The notes: generated from the letters alone by a model not told the origin. Shown: positions 48,932-58,880, counted from the first letter of the stretch. The stretch is DNA of 64,000 nt from Agrobacterium leguminum (GCF_015704895.1 NZ_JADQWB010000001.1:434001-498000), one strand, 5' to 3'. A program made the numbers and translations.

Positions 48932-50488
48932 GTGACTGCATTTACGGTCTTCATCATCATTCTTCTTATGGTCATAGGGCCGAGCCTGTTTGTCGTCATC
49001 GGCAAACAGCGGGAAAAGGCAATTCCCAAGCGCCCTTCCACCGCCCTGCCCCTTGCCGAAGACGCAACGACGCTGGACCGGCACTGGCAATCGATAAGAA
49101 ACGGCTGGAACGAGAAAAATGCGCTCTGCCTGCTGCATTCCAACCTCGATGCCTTTGCGGTGCGCGTGGCGGCGGCGCGTGCCGCCGGGCGCAGCCTCGA
49201 TCTGATGTATTACATGTGGAATGCCGACCTGACCGGACGGCTGATGATGCGTGAAGTCATCGCCGCCGCCGATCGCGGCGTGCGCGTGCGCCTGCTGCTC
49301 GACGATCTCGGCGTCTCCATCTCCGACCGCATCTTCCACGCCATCGACAGCCATCCGAATATCGAGTTGCGACTGTTCAACCCCACCCGGGCGCGGGAAA
49401 ACATTCTGCATCGAAGCATAGAGCTGGTGCTACGCTTCCGAAGCGTCAACCGGCGCATGCACAACAAGGCCTGGATTGCCGATGGCCGGGCCGTGATCGT
49501 CGGCGGGCGCAACATTGGCGACGCCTATTTCGACGCCGCCGAGCGGGCGAACTTCCACGATTTCGATATTCTCGGCTTCGGCAGGATCGTCGCCGACGCT
49601 ATGGAAATCTTCGACGATTACTGGAACAGCGCCGTTTCCGTGCCCGTGCGTTCGCTATTGGCGCGCAGGCCGAGCAAACTCGCAAGGCTGCGGCGCGAGC
49701 TGGACGCCCTGCCGAAAAGCGAAGCGGCAAAACCCTATCTGGAGCGGGTCGAAAGCCAGTATGGCCGCGACCATTTCCTGATGTCTGACCGTCTGCACTG
49801 GGTCGAGGCGGCGGATATCCTCGCCGACCCGCCAGAAAAAGCGGCGGGCAAACGCCGCAAGGGTCACAACTTCCTGATGGAAAGCCTGCTGCCGCTGATG
49901 CAGGCGGCAAGCGACAGCCTGCACATCACCTCCCCCTATTTCATTCCCGGCAAACAGGGCGTGGGGATATTTCTACAGCTCGCCGAGAACGGCGTGTCGG
50001 TCGCCATCCTCACCAATTCGCTGGCCGCGACAGATGTGGCCGCCGTCCATGCCGGTTATGCCCGCTACCGAAAACCGCTTCTCTCCGGCGGGGTGCGCCT
50101 GCACGAGCTGCGCGCGCAGGCGGATCAGTCGAACTTCACCCTGCGCGGCTCGGGACAGGCGAGCCTGCACACCAAGGCCTTCACCCGTGACGGCAGGACC
50201 GGCTATATCGGCTCGCTCAATTTCGATCCGCGTTCCGCCTCGCTCAATACGGAAATGGGCGTCGTGTTCAACTCGGCCCCGCTGGTTGCCCGCATGGACG
50301 AGATATTCGCGGGCGAAATCCGTCGCACCATGAGTTTCGAGCTGGAAATCGACAAAGGCAGGCACATCGTCTGGATGACGGAAGAACAGGGGCGGACAAG
50401 GACATACCGGCGCGAACCCGACGCCACCATCAGCCGCCGCATCGTTGCCGGTATCATGCGCTTCCTGCCGCTGGAATCGCAGCTTTAG
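48932..50488 (+). CDS. Phospholipase D family / cardiolipin synthase-like protein
   Basis: 518 residues. One N-terminal membrane helix (TVFIIILLMVIGPSLFVVIG) and two HKD motifs: MHNKAWIADGRAVIVGGRN near residue 175 and LHTKAFTRDGRTGYIGSLN near 413. This fits cardiolipin synthases of the ClsC/ClsB kind or a related phosphatidyltransferase at the inner membrane. GTG 48932 is the only reasonable start; a GGGAG lies rather far upstream. It converges on the response-regulator gene with 15 bases between stops. Confidence 0.85.
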   Translation: MTAFTVFIIILLMVIGPSLFVVIGKQREKAIPKRPSTALPLAEDATTLDRHWQSIRNGWNEKNALCLLHSNLDAFAVRVAAARAAGRSLDLMYYMWNADLTGRLMMREVIAAADRGVRVRLLLDDLGVSISDRIFHAIDSHPNIELRLFNPTRARENILHRSIELVLRFRSVNRRMHNKAWIADGRAVIVGGRNIGDAYFDAAERANFHDFDILGFGRIVADAMEIFDDYWNSAVSVPVRSLLARRPSKLARLRRELDALPKSEAAKPYLERVESQYGRDHFLMSDRLHWVEAADILADPPEKAAGKRRKGHNFLMESLLPLMQAASDSLHITSPYFIPGKQGVGIFLQLAENGVSVAILTNSLAATDVAAVHAGYARYRKPLLSGGVRLHELRAQADQSNFTLRGSGQASLHTKAFTRDGRTGYIGSLNFDPRSASLNTEMGVVFNSAPLVARMDEIFAGEIRRTMSFELEIDKGRHIVWMTEEQGRTRTYRREPDATISRRIVAGIMRFLPLESQL

Positions 50489-50503
50489 CGGGAAAAGCTT
50501 GGG

Positions 50504-51337
50504 TCAGGCCGCCGGCCTTACCCCCGCTTTCGCCAGCTGTATCTGCACCAGCGTATCGAGGTTCTGGTTGACCCGGCAATAAAACTCCTCGTCGATGAAG
50601 GGGCGCAGCATGAAATCATTGCCGCCCGCCTTCAGGAACCGCGCCGAAAGCAGCCGGTTGGTGGAGGAGGACACGCCGATGATGCGCAGCTCATGCGACC
50701 CGCGCACGGTGCGGATGCGCCGCGTCAGTTCGAAACCGTCAATATCGGGCATGTTGTAATCGGTCACCACGAGGCCGATATCGGGATTGGCCTTCAGAAT
50801 CTCGAGCGCCTTCGCACCGCTATCCGCCAGGCTGACGCGGAAATTATAACGCTTGAGACGGCTCGAAAGCAGCGCCCGCGCCGTCGGGCTGTCATCGACG
50901 ATCAACACGTGATGGCGGTGGTTGGTGAGAAAGCGGCAGACGGATTCCGTCAGCATATCCACGGCGAAAATATTGTCCTTCAGAATATAATCGACCACAT
51001 CCTTGGCGATCAGCGTTTCGCGCGTCGCCTCATGAAAAGTGCTGGTGAAAACGATGGTCGGGATCGAAAGATCGATCAGATATTCCAGCGCCTCGCCCTT
51101 TTCCGCCCCCGGCAGGTTGATGTTGGAAATCGCCAGCGTCACCGGTTCGGGAGAATGTTCATAACAGGCCTGCAATTCCTCGAAATTGCGGCACACTTCC
51201 ACGGTAACGCCCAGCAGTTCCTTCAGACGCATGCTCACCATCTGGGTGAACACATTGGTATCTTCCGCCAGCAAGATGCGGCTGTTGGTAAAAGGCACGC
51301 CAGAATATTGCATGCCCGTAATGCCTAGAAAATTCAT
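50504..51337 (-). CDS. Double-receiver response regulator
   Basis: 277 residues with two receiver domains and no output domain. The first (about 20-140) keeps the acidic pair LLAEDTN but has Asn in place of the phosphorylated Asp (SNINLPG), so it is probably a pseudo-receiver. The second (about 145-265) is intact: IVDDSPTA, TDYNMPDIDG and a Lys-equivalent region. Proteins of this shape often take part in phosphorelays. ATG 51337 has GGGG four to five bases upstream; 51355 and 51313 are alternatives. Confidence 0.8.
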   Translation of the reverse strand: MNFLGITGMQYSGVPFTNSRILLAEDTNVFTQMVSMRLKELLGVTVEVCRNFEELQACYEHSPEPVTLAISNINLPGAEKGEALEYLIDLSIPTIVFTSTFHEATRETLIAKDVVDYILKDNIFAVDMLTESVCRFLTNHRHHVLIVDDSPTARALLSSRLKRYNFRVSLADSGAKALEILKANPDIGLVVTDYNMPDIDGFELTRRIRTVRGSHELRIIGVSSSTNRLLSARFLKAGGNDFMLRPFIDEEFYCRVNQNLDTLVQIQLAKAGVRPAA

Positions 51338-51448
51338 TCTGCCCCGATCCCCCATCGTATGTCAGGGAAAGATAGCAGGCTCATTTTTCAGAATCATTAA
51401 TAACACTTTTGCCGGAAAAGCAGTTGAGCACATGCTTACCTAAACGGA

Positions 51449-51474
51449 AATACGGCCCACGAGGGGCCGTATTC
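51449..51474 (-). terminator. Terminator of the dimethylglycine dehydrogenase-like gene
   Basis: On the minus strand TACGGCCC, loop CTCGT, GGGCCGTA followed by TTTCCG. It lies 27 bases after the stop. Confidence 0.65.
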
Positions 51475-51499
51475 CGACTTTGGGAGGGGATATTCTGTC

Positions 51500-54013
51500 T
51501 CAGGCGCGCAGAAGCGCATTATCCGTGTCGAACGGGCTTTCTTCCACCACTTCGGCATCGTAGGACGTACCGAGAATGCGGATCTTGAGCTTGGTGCCCA
51601 CCGCCGCATATTCCGGTTTGAGCATGGCGAGCGCGACGGATTTGCCGAGACGCCAGCCGAAACCGCCGCTCGTCGCGCGGCCCGCAAGCGCGCCGCTTTC
51701 ATCGAAAATCGCTTCCGAACCGCGCGCATCGACATCCGTATTGCCAGACACGGTGAGCGTCGAGAACACCCACTTCACGCCGGCCTCTTTATAGGCCACA
51801 AGCGCATCGCGGCCGATGAAGCTCTTCTCCGGGCGCAGGAAGCGGTCGAGACCCGATTCATAGGCGTTATATTCCACCGAAAGCTCGCGTCCCATGTTGC
51901 GGTAGGATTTTTCGAGCGACATCGACACCATGGCGCGGATACCGAAGGGCTTGATGCCGAATTCGGCGCCCGCTTCCATCAGCCGGTCGAAGATGTAATT
52001 CTGCATCTCGATCGGGTGGTGCAGTTCCCAGCCAAGCTCGCCCACGAAGTTGACGCGCAGCGCATGCGCCGTCGCAACGCCGACGGAAATCTGCTTGCCG
52101 GTGAGCCAGGGGAAGTCCTTGTTCTCAAGGCTGGTGCGGGTCAACTTCTTAAGCAGATCACGCGACTTCGGACCGGCAAGAACCAGCACGCCGTATTTCT
52201 GGGTGATCGGCTGCAGCACAACCGAGCCATCGGTCGGTGCCAGACGGAACAGTACGTCGTGGTCATGGGCTTCGAGACCACCGGCCGAAACCATGTAGAA
52301 GCGGCCCGGCGCCCATTCATAGACCGTGAATTCCGCCTTCACACCGCCGTTCGGCGTCAGAAGATGGGTGAGCGCGATACGGCCACGCTTCTTCGGCACC
52401 GCATTGGCGAGAATGCTGTCCAGCCATGCCCGCGCACCGGGGCCGTAGACCTCCATCTTGGCGAAGGCCGACATATCGAGCACGCCGACATTCTGGTGGA
52501 CATTCTTCACCTCGTTGCCGACATGTTCGAAATAATTCGAGCGGCGGAACGACCATTTCTCGACGATACGGCCGTCATCCAGGGCCGGTGCGTGATTGTG
52601 GCTGGTGATGACATCCGCACCGACGCCGAGGTCTTCCTCGCGCAGCGCATAACCTTCCGGTGCATACCAGTTGGCGCGCTCCCAGCCATAGACGGAGCCG
52701 AACACGCCGCCGAGCTTCTTTAGGCGGTCATAGACCGGTGTCGTCTTCAGCGGGCGGGCGGCGGAGCGCTCTTCGTCCGGGTAATGCATGGTGAAGACAT
52801 TGGCATAGGCTTCCTCGTTCTTGGCGATGAGGTAACCTTCCGTTGCGTAAGGGCCGAAGCGGCGCGGATCGACACCCATCAGATCGAGCGTCGGCTCGCC
52901 ATCAACGATCCATTCCGCCAGCTGCCAGCCAGCGCCACCAGCAGCGGTGATGCCGAAGGAATGGCCTTCGTTCAGCCAGAAATTCTTCAGGCCCGGCGCG
53001 GGACCGACAATCGGGTTGCCGTCAGGCGTATAGGCGATAGCGCCGTTATAGACCTTCTTGATGCCCACTTCGCCGAAGGCCGGAACGCGCACCATGGCGG
53101 TTTCGATATGCGGCATCAGGCGGTCGAGTTCCTCCTGGAACAGCTCATATTCGCTGTCGTCGGAAGGACCGTCGACATAACAGACCGGCGCGCCGACTTC
53201 ATAAGGACCGAGGATCAGGCCGCCCGCTTCCTCACGCATGTACCAGGCGGAGTCGGATTCGCGCAGCACGCCCATTTCCGGCAGGCCCTGGCGACGGCGC
53301 TCCTGAATGGCCGGGTGCGGCTCGGTGACGATATATTGATGCTCGACCGGAATGACCGGAATGTTGATGCCGACCATCTCGCCGGTCTTGCGGGCAAAGG
53401 AGCCCGTGCAGGAGATGATATGCTCGGCGACGATCTCGCCCTTGTCGGTCGTCACCTTCCAGTGACCGTCTTCCAGCTGCTCGATGGCGGTGACGGTGGT
53501 GTTGCGATAGATGGTCGCCCCGCGGTCACGCGCGCCCTTGGCAAGCGCCTGCGTCAGATCGGCAGGCTGGATATAACCGTCGTCGGGATGCTGGATGGCG
53601 CCAAGCAGGCCGTCTGTCTCGCAGAGCGGCCAGATTTCCTTCACCTGCTCCGGCGTCAGCATATTGACGCGCACGCCGATGGTCTCGGCGATGCCGGCAT
53701 AATACATATATTCGTCCCAGCGATCCTTGGTGCGGGCGAGACGGATATTCGAGACCTTGGAGAAGCCGACATTCATACCGGTCTCTTCCTGAAGCTCCTC
53801 ATAGAACTTCACGGAATATTTGTGAATCTGGCCAACGGAATAGCTCATGTTGAACAGCGGCAGGAGCCCGGCCGCATGCCAGGTGGAACCCGAGGTCAGC
53901 TCCTTGCGCTCAATGAGCACGCTGTCGCTCCAGCCCTTCTTGGCCAGATGATAAAGCGTCGAAACGCCAACGACGCCGCCACCGATCACCACCGCCCGTG
54001 CATGTGTCTTCAT
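51500..54013 (-). CDS. FAD-dependent dimethylglycine/sarcosine dehydrogenase-like enzyme with GcvT domain
   Basis: 837 residues. An FAD motif VIGGGVVGVSTLYHLAKKG is at residues 9-27 and the covalent-FAD-type region ELTSGSTWHAAGL near 39. The DAO domain runs to about 370; the FAO_M linker and a GcvT aminomethyltransferase-like domain with its C-terminal barrel follow to the end. Such enzymes demethylate dimethylglycine, sarcosine or similar compounds and pass the one-carbon unit to folate. The precise substrate is not decided. The gene stands alone with a terminator. Confidence 0.85.
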   Translation of the reverse strand: MKTHARAVVIGGGVVGVSTLYHLAKKGWSDSVLIERKELTSGSTWHAAGLLPLFNMSYSVGQIHKYSVKFYEELQEETGMNVGFSKVSNIRLARTKDRWDEYMYYAGIAETIGVRVNMLTPEQVKEIWPLCETDGLLGAIQHPDDGYIQPADLTQALAKGARDRGATIYRNTTVTAIEQLEDGHWKVTTDKGEIVAEHIISCTGSFARKTGEMVGINIPVIPVEHQYIVTEPHPAIQERRRQGLPEMGVLRESDSAWYMREEAGGLILGPYEVGAPVCYVDGPSDDSEYELFQEELDRLMPHIETAMVRVPAFGEVGIKKVYNGAIAYTPDGNPIVGPAPGLKNFWLNEGHSFGITAAGGAGWQLAEWIVDGEPTLDLMGVDPRRFGPYATEGYLIAKNEEAYANVFTMHYPDEERSAARPLKTTPVYDRLKKLGGVFGSVYGWERANWYAPEGYALREEDLGVGADVITSHNHAPALDDGRIVEKWSFRRSNYFEHVGNEVKNVHQNVGVLDMSAFAKMEVYGPGARAWLDSILANAVPKKRGRIALTHLLTPNGGVKAEFTVYEWAPGRFYMVSAGGLEAHDHDVLFRLAPTDGSVVLQPITQKYGVLVLAGPKSRDLLKKLTRTSLENKDFPWLTGKQISVGVATAHALRVNFVGELGWELHHPIEMQNYIFDRLMEAGAEFGIKPFGIRAMVSMSLEKSYRNMGRELSVEYNAYESGLDRFLRPEKSFIGRDALVAYKEAGVKWVFSTLTVSGNTDVDARGSEAIFDESGALAGRATSGGFGWRLGKSVALAMLKPEYAAVGTKLKIRILGTSYDAEVVEESPFDTDNALLRA

Positions 54014-54190
54014 TTACAGAACCCCTGAAAAGCGCCGGCCTTGCCTTATTCCGCCGACATTGGATGGGAGGAATATGAAGCGCTTGCGGGTTGTTCAGCC
54101 GCCTGATTGCGACATGGCCATAGGGTGCTGCGACAGGGAAGAAAATGGGAAGCACACCGGATGAATGCGACACAGCCCTGCCGCTTGTTT

Positions 54191-54211
54191 CTTCTCCCCG
54201 GCGGGGAGAAG
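54191..54211. repeat. REP-like palindrome
   Basis: CTTCTCCCCGGCGGGGAGAAG. The same core occurs at 60675-60694 and, with one base changed, at 60579-60598. It lies in the 251-base gap between two minus-strand genes. Confidence 0.7.
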
Positions 54212-54264
54212 GCGACAAGCGGCGAGCCCCTGCCCGGAACTCGACGTCCTCAAGCAACAGCGAT

Positions 54265-56790
54265 CTACGCTTTCGCGCCGGGTTTCTCCTTCGGCTCAGC
54301 CGCTTTCTCGCTCTTCGAGGCCTCTTTCTCTGCCGTTGCCGCCCCCGTATGGGCCACCACCGCCTTGTCGCCCTCCTCCGAAAGCAGCGCCGCCAGCATC
54401 TGCGGGTTGGCGTCGCCTTCCACGTGGATGTTGAGGTTGCGCTGCGGGAACGGGATGTCGATCCCCTCCTCCCGGAAGCGCTGGAGGATTGCGATACGGA
54501 GCGCGTTTTTCACGCCAAGCCCGTTGGAGAGATCGGCAAGGTGGAAACGTAGTTCGAAATCCAGCGAAAAATCGCCGAAGCGGAGGAACTCCACATGCGG
54601 CTCGGGATTGCGCAACACCGGCGGTTGGGCCCGCACGAGTTCCAGCAGAATATCCATGACCTTCTGCGGATCGGAATCGTAAGAGACGGAAACGGGAATT
54701 TCCGCGCGCATGATACGGTTGCGGTGTGTCCAGTTGCCGACAGAGGAATTGATGAATTCCGAATTCGGCACGATGATCGACTGGCCGCGGAAGGTTTCGA
54801 TTTCGGTAGCGCGCACGGAAAGCCGCTTGACGGTGCCTTCCGTCGTGCCTGTCACCACCCAGTCTCCCACCTTGAAGGGGCGTTCGACCAGCAGGATGAG
54901 GCCAGAGACGAAGTTGGAGACGATGTTCTGCAGGCCGAAACCGATACCGACCGAAAGGGCCGAAGCCACCAGCGCCAGGCTGGAGAGGTTGAGACCGGCC
55001 GAAGACACGCCGAAGATGGCCGCCACCGCGATACCGAGATAACCGATACCGGTCTTGACCGAGTTGCGCACCCCGGCATCCACCTGGCCGCGCGCCATGA
55101 CGTTATTGTCCAGCCACTTCTGGAACCAGCGGGTGATGATGTAACCGATGGCGAAGACGAGGACGCCGCCGAAGAGGCCGATCAGCGAAATGGAGGCATT
55201 GCCGACGGTGATGCCGGTCAACAGGCGATAGGCCCAGCTTTCGATATCGCCCGGCTGGAATCCCCAGGAAAACAGGATGAGCGGCACGCCGAAGGCAAGC
55301 GCGACGGCATAGATGCCAAGCCCCGCGGCAAGGCCGGCCTGATCGAGCGCCACCACGCCGAGACCGAAACGCCGCGCGAGATAACGGCCGGCAAGCGATT
55401 CCGCAAAGGCGCCCTGCCGCGAAATCGCCTTGCCCGAGAGAATGCCGATATACATCGTCGCCAGCACCGCGCCGGTGGCGACGATCTGCGTGGCAAGGAA
55501 GCGCGCAAGCCCGACATAACCCGTCAGGCAGGCGCCGATGAGAACGAGACCGCCCACCCGCAGCAGGATGACGAGCCAGCGCGGCAGGCGCTGATTGCCG
55601 GTCTCATAATCCTGCCCCTCGCCGATCACCGGCCGCAGGAACGATACGGTCAGCAGGATAAGGCCGATGATGATCGAGGCGAGGAAACTCTTGGCAACCG
55701 TGACGATCAGCGGCGAATAAAGCGTCTCGCTGATCGTGCCGAGCAGGTAATCGAGCCCGTTGACGAGCGCCATCAGCAGCACGGCCGAGGACAGCGTGTG
55801 CGCGCCCTTGTTGGACACCTTCAGAAGGCGCCATTCCGGCTGCGTCGGCGCAAAGATCGCATAGCTCAGCCGCGAGACGAAATAAACGAAACCGGTGATC
55901 GCCATCGCCCCGAACAGGATCGGCGCGATATCGGAACGCAGCACGTTGAAATTATCGAGGAAGAAGGCGGAGGTGACGAGAAACAGGAACAGCGACAGCG
56001 ACTGCACCATCGTCGACCAGAAGGCCACCGAAAGCCGTCTCAGATAGGAAGGCTCGCCCGTAAACGCCCGCCGGTCCATGCGGCTGCCGAAAAAGCGGTA
56101 ACCGCCCACGAGAAACAGCAGGGCGGCCATGATCGACAGCGTCACCGCCCCGAACATCGGCAGGCGCTTGTAATTCCAGACGAAACTCGCCCAACTGCTG
56201 AAAGCGTTGTTGAGGTTGGTCAATTCGGTCAGAAAGGCGGAGGAGGCGTCGCCCAGCGTCTGCGCCGAAACTTCGGTGCGCTTGAACAGGGTGGCGGCAA
56301 AAAGCGCCCGGCGAACGGCAGTGATGTTATTGGAAATCTGCGCGGCATTGGTGGCCGTGCTCTCCACCTCGCCGGCAATCGCATTCACCTCGGCCCGTTC
56401 CGCCGTCAGCCGGTTTCGCTCCTCCGTCACCATGCTCGCTTCCGGCGGCTGGTCGTCCGCAGGCGCCGCACCCAGCGCATCCAGCCGGGTCTTGATCTGG
56501 TCGAGACGGGTGCGCAGCTTGGTGTTGGCGGCGGCGGCATCGGCGGCAATGGTGTCGGCGCGGCCCTTCAGGTCCACAAGCTGCACATCGTCGCTGCCGC
56601 CCGCTTCCACCTGTTTGGCAATCGCCGCGACATCGGCCTTCCATTTCTCCAGCTCCGCCCTCGCCTGTTCGACGGTCGAGGCCTGGATCGCCACCGGGGC
56701 GGGCGATGTTGTTTCCCCCTGCGCCACCGCCGGCATTGCCGACAAAAGACCGCCGGCCAGAAAAAGCACCATGGCCATTATCGCCGCCAT
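54265..56790 (-). CDS. Large MscS-family mechanosensitive channel (MscK-like)
   Basis: 841 residues. A signal peptide (FLAGGLLSAMPAVAQ) is followed by a long periplasmic helical domain with coiled-coil patches to about 190, many membrane segments from about 195 to 560, and the MscS core: the pore helix region SLALVASALSVGIGFGLQNIVSNFVSG starting near 610 and the beta domain VGDWVVTGTTEGTV. The C-terminus is a Lys/Ala/Glu-rich tail. It should release solutes under osmotic downshock. ATG 56790 has AAAGGAG five bases upstream and starts the signal peptide; the longer frame to 56901 is less likely. Confidence 0.88.
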   Translation of the reverse strand: MAAIMAMVLFLAGGLLSAMPAVAQGETTSPAPVAIQASTVEQARAELEKWKADVAAIAKQVEAGGSDDVQLVDLKGRADTIAADAAAANTKLRTRLDQIKTRLDALGAAPADDQPPEASMVTEERNRLTAERAEVNAIAGEVESTATNAAQISNNITAVRRALFAATLFKRTEVSAQTLGDASSAFLTELTNLNNAFSSWASFVWNYKRLPMFGAVTLSIMAALLFLVGGYRFFGSRMDRRAFTGEPSYLRRLSVAFWSTMVQSLSLFLFLVTSAFFLDNFNVLRSDIAPILFGAMAITGFVYFVSRLSYAIFAPTQPEWRLLKVSNKGAHTLSSAVLLMALVNGLDYLLGTISETLYSPLIVTVAKSFLASIIIGLILLTVSFLRPVIGEGQDYETGNQRLPRWLVILLRVGGLVLIGACLTGYVGLARFLATQIVATGAVLATMYIGILSGKAISRQGAFAESLAGRYLARRFGLGVVALDQAGLAAGLGIYAVALAFGVPLILFSWGFQPGDIESWAYRLLTGITVGNASISLIGLFGGVLVFAIGYIITRWFQKWLDNNVMARGQVDAGVRNSVKTGIGYLGIAVAAIFGVSSAGLNLSSLALVASALSVGIGFGLQNIVSNFVSGLILLVERPFKVGDWVVTGTTEGTVKRLSVRATEIETFRGQSIIVPNSEFINSSVGNWTHRNRIMRAEIPVSVSYDSDPQKVMDILLELVRAQPPVLRNPEPHVEFLRFGDFSLDFELRFHLADLSNGLGVKNALRIAILQRFREEGIDIPFPQRNLNIHVEGDANPQMLAALLSEEGDKAVVAHTGAATAEKEASKSEKAAEPKEKPGAKA

Positions 56791-57023
56791 GGCGCTCCTT
56801 TGCCGCCGATCCCGTACCAGGCCGTCGAACATCCTTCTGCCGTCCATCAATCCGCCGAACATCAACCGCACATCCATGCCTTTCGTCTCTTTGCGCCGCA
56901 TCAGGCTTTTTAGCGCCTGCCGCGCGGAAAACCACCCGCATAAAGCGAGGTTTTCAGGAGTTTGCCTTGCTTTTCACCACGAGAATCATCACCTTTGACG
57001 ATGCAGCAACATGGGAGGAAATC

Positions 57024-57278
57024 ATGGAATCTGCTGGCATTGGCTGGATCGCAGCCATCATCATCGGTGGTGTCGCCGGGTGGCTCGCCGAACAATTCAT
57101 GAAAAGCAATATGGGTGTTTTCATGAACATCCTTCTTGGAATCGTCGGCGCGATCGTCGCCAACGCCATCCTTTCGGTGTTTGGAATCGTTTTGACGGGT
57201 TGGCTCGGTTATCTCATCGCCGGCTTCATCGGCGCCTGCATCCTCATCCTTATCGGCCGGGCTTTCAGGCGCGGATGA
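57024..57278 (+). CDS. GlsB/YeaQ/YmgE family membrane protein
   Basis: 84 residues, three helices with the glycine-rich pattern IIIGGVAGWLAEQFMK, GVFMNILLGIVGAIVAN and LIAGFIGACILILIGRA. The family is stress-associated but of unknown function. GGGAGGAA lies five bases before ATG 57024. It is divergent from the MscS gene and precedes tRNA-Lys. Confidence 0.88.
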   Translation: MESAGIGWIAAIIIGGVAGWLAEQFMKSNMGVFMNILLGIVGAIVANAILSVFGIVLTGWLGYLIAGFIGACILILIGRAFRRG

Positions 57279-57375
57279 ATAAAAGGAAAAATCCGTAAAA
57301 CCCCGGATTTCCAGACTTTTCCAGCGCGACTGAAATTTTTTCGTCACAAAAATCGAAGAAATTTCATTTCCGCGC

Positions 57376-57404
57376 TGGACAAGCCCAAACTTCCCCTTTA
57401 TACG
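57376..57404 (+). promoter_or_regulatory. Putative tRNA-Lys promoter
   Basis: -35 TGGACA (57376-57381), 17-base spacer, -10 TATACG (57399-57404), about 30 bases before the tRNA. Confidence 0.5.
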
Positions 57405-57433
57405 CCCCCTCACACCGCCACACGGTGCCGGTC

Positions 57434-57509
<76 letters not shown>

Positions 57510-57534
57510 AATTCTTCCTGAAATGACAAGACGT

Positions 57535-57559
57535 TGCGATGCTAAATTAAAGCATCGCA
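57535..57559 (+). terminator. Possible terminator/processing hairpin after tRNA-Lys
   Basis: TGCGATGCT, loop AAATTAA, AGCATCGCA, a perfect 9-bp stem 25 bases after the tRNA. No T-run follows, so it may instead be a processing or stability hairpin. Confidence 0.4.
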
Positions 57560-57686
57560 TAAACGCGCCGGGGCGCTGACCAAACCGTTCTTTTTCGATA
57601 ATGTTTCGATAGTGGTTGCGCATAGAGCCGCCCTCGTCACCTGCAACGCGCGGCTGCGCCAACGGTCGGGCCGGTGTCAAACGCGC

Positions 57687-58130
57687 TTATAATTCCGTTT
57701 CCGGCGCCTTGCTGTCTGCCCCGACAAAACGCGGCGCCAGCGGCCGCCCCGCGATACGGCTTCCAAATTGCTCGGTGAAAGGCACAGGTGCCGCCCGTTT
57801 GACCGCCTCGATGGCGGAATCGATGAAGGCCTTGCGCCTCGGGCTGTCCTCCTGTGGGCGCGCGGCGGTGACCACCACCTTGCCCCTTATCTGTCCGTCC
57901 TTGTGCAGAATGAACTGCAATGTCACGACAAGCCCCGCAGTGTCTTCCGGCGGCACCCAGCAGGCATAGATCGCATCGAACATTTCATCGATATTGCCGG
58001 CCGGCGTGGGATCGTTGCAGACCCGTGACTGGCCTGAGGCCTGCGTCGAAAAACCGGCGGACAACAGAACCAGCGCCGCGAGGCCTGACAGCCTGAACGC
58101 GCTGGCGAATGGAAACCAATGCAGGATCAA
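57687..58130 (-). CDS. Exported protein with TonB-C-like domain
   Basis: About 147 residues. A hydrophobic signal (LSGLAALVLLSAGFSTQASG) leads to CNDPTPAGN and a domain with VTLQFILHKDGQIRGKVVV and AVKRAAPVPF, close to TonB C-terminal domains. It lacks the proline-rich linker of true TonB, so it is probably a periplasmic protein with that fold. TTG 58130 has GAGGG seven bases upstream and begins just before the signal helix; an ATG at 58184 is the alternative. Confidence 0.7.
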   Translation of the reverse strand: MILHWFPFASAFRLSGLAALVLLSAGFSTQASGQSRVCNDPTPAGNIDEMFDAIYACWVPPEDTAGLVVTLQFILHKDGQIRGKVVVTAARPQEDSPRRKAFIDSAIEAVKRAAPVPFTEQFGSRIAGRPLAPRFVGADSKAPETEL

Positions 58131-58254
58131 ATCAATACCCTCTACCGAAGCCAGATCCGCCTGCCTGGACAGACCGACCGTCACCGTTTCTTGAAATCAA
58201 TTTCGTCAATAAGAATTAAGCGCAGCATTCCCGGGCTTCGCCCGCCCTTAAGTT

Positions 58255-58428
58255 TCACGATCGCAGCAAGCCTAAACATATCAATAAAAACCAAAAGTAA
58301 AGCAACTTTAAATTAAAATAAATTGCAGAATAAAGAAAATCATTACGATTTACATCAAAATCATCAAGCAAATCCGAATTTAGGAACATAAAATACAGAG
58401 ATATACAAACAAAAGACGCCACAAACAC
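58255..58428 (-). CDS. Possible AT-rich membrane protein fragment
   Basis: About 57 residues from GTG 58428: FVASFVCISLYFMF and AIYFNLKLLYFWFLLICLGLL look like two membrane helices joined by an acidic loop. The DNA is AT-rich (16 G/C in the 60 bases from 58261). The frame is open to 58620, but that part is GC-rich and not protein-like, and no convincing start or RBS is present. It may be a remnant of a transferred gene. The rest of 58131-58640 shows no gene. Confidence 0.3.
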   Translation of the reverse strand: MFVASFVCISLYFMFLNSDLLDDFDVNRNDFLYSAIYFNLKLLYFWFLLICLGLLRS

Positions 58429-58640
58429 AGAGATATATAATGCCGTCAGCTCTCCGCGTGAGGTGAACCGCCGGTCTGGACATATACGCCCCACGCCCCG
58501 GCAATCGCGACCATCCCCGTAAGAGCGCGGGCTCAACTGCAGCAACCGGCTTTCCGTGTGGCCGCCGAAAAGATGATTATTGGCGTTGCGGCACCGCCCG
58601 TTTCCCCAAAGCTGTCTCAATCGTCCTTATGATCGGGACC

Positions 58641-58880
58641 ATGAGATTGCTCATCAACATATTGCTTTTCATTCTCGGCGCGGTCGGGAGCGGAATATGT
58701 GCGTTTTTATTATCGGCAGCGCTTGCCGATTCCGGATTTCTCGGCTCCTGTTTTGAGGGAAATTGCGCTTATGCGGCGCTTTTCATGGTGCTGCCCGTCA
58801 CATGGTTCGTGCTTTTTGCGCTTTATGTGATGGCGCTGCTGATCTGGCGGCGAAAGCCTTTCCCGAACGGAAGGCTCTGA
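58641..58880 (+). CDS. Small two-helix membrane protein
   Basis: 79 residues: LLINILLFILGAVGSGICAFLLS and ALFMVLPVTWFVLFALYVMALLIW form two helices around a loop with two cysteines (GSCFEGNC), possibly a periplasmic disulfide. It ends in a basic tail. ATG 58641 has CGGGA just upstream; ATG 58629 is also in frame. No family recognised. Confidence 0.6.
   Translation: MRLLINILLFILGAVGSGICAFLLSAALADSGFLGSCFEGNCAYAALFMVLPVTWFVLFALYVMALLIWRRKPFPNGRL

Noticed and set aside
54595..56913. Very long plus-strand frame (772 codons) opposite the MscS gene
   Set aside because: It is the antisense shadow of a high-GC gene; composition is Arg/Asp/His/Gly-rich without domains, and the minus strand has a clear MscS protein.
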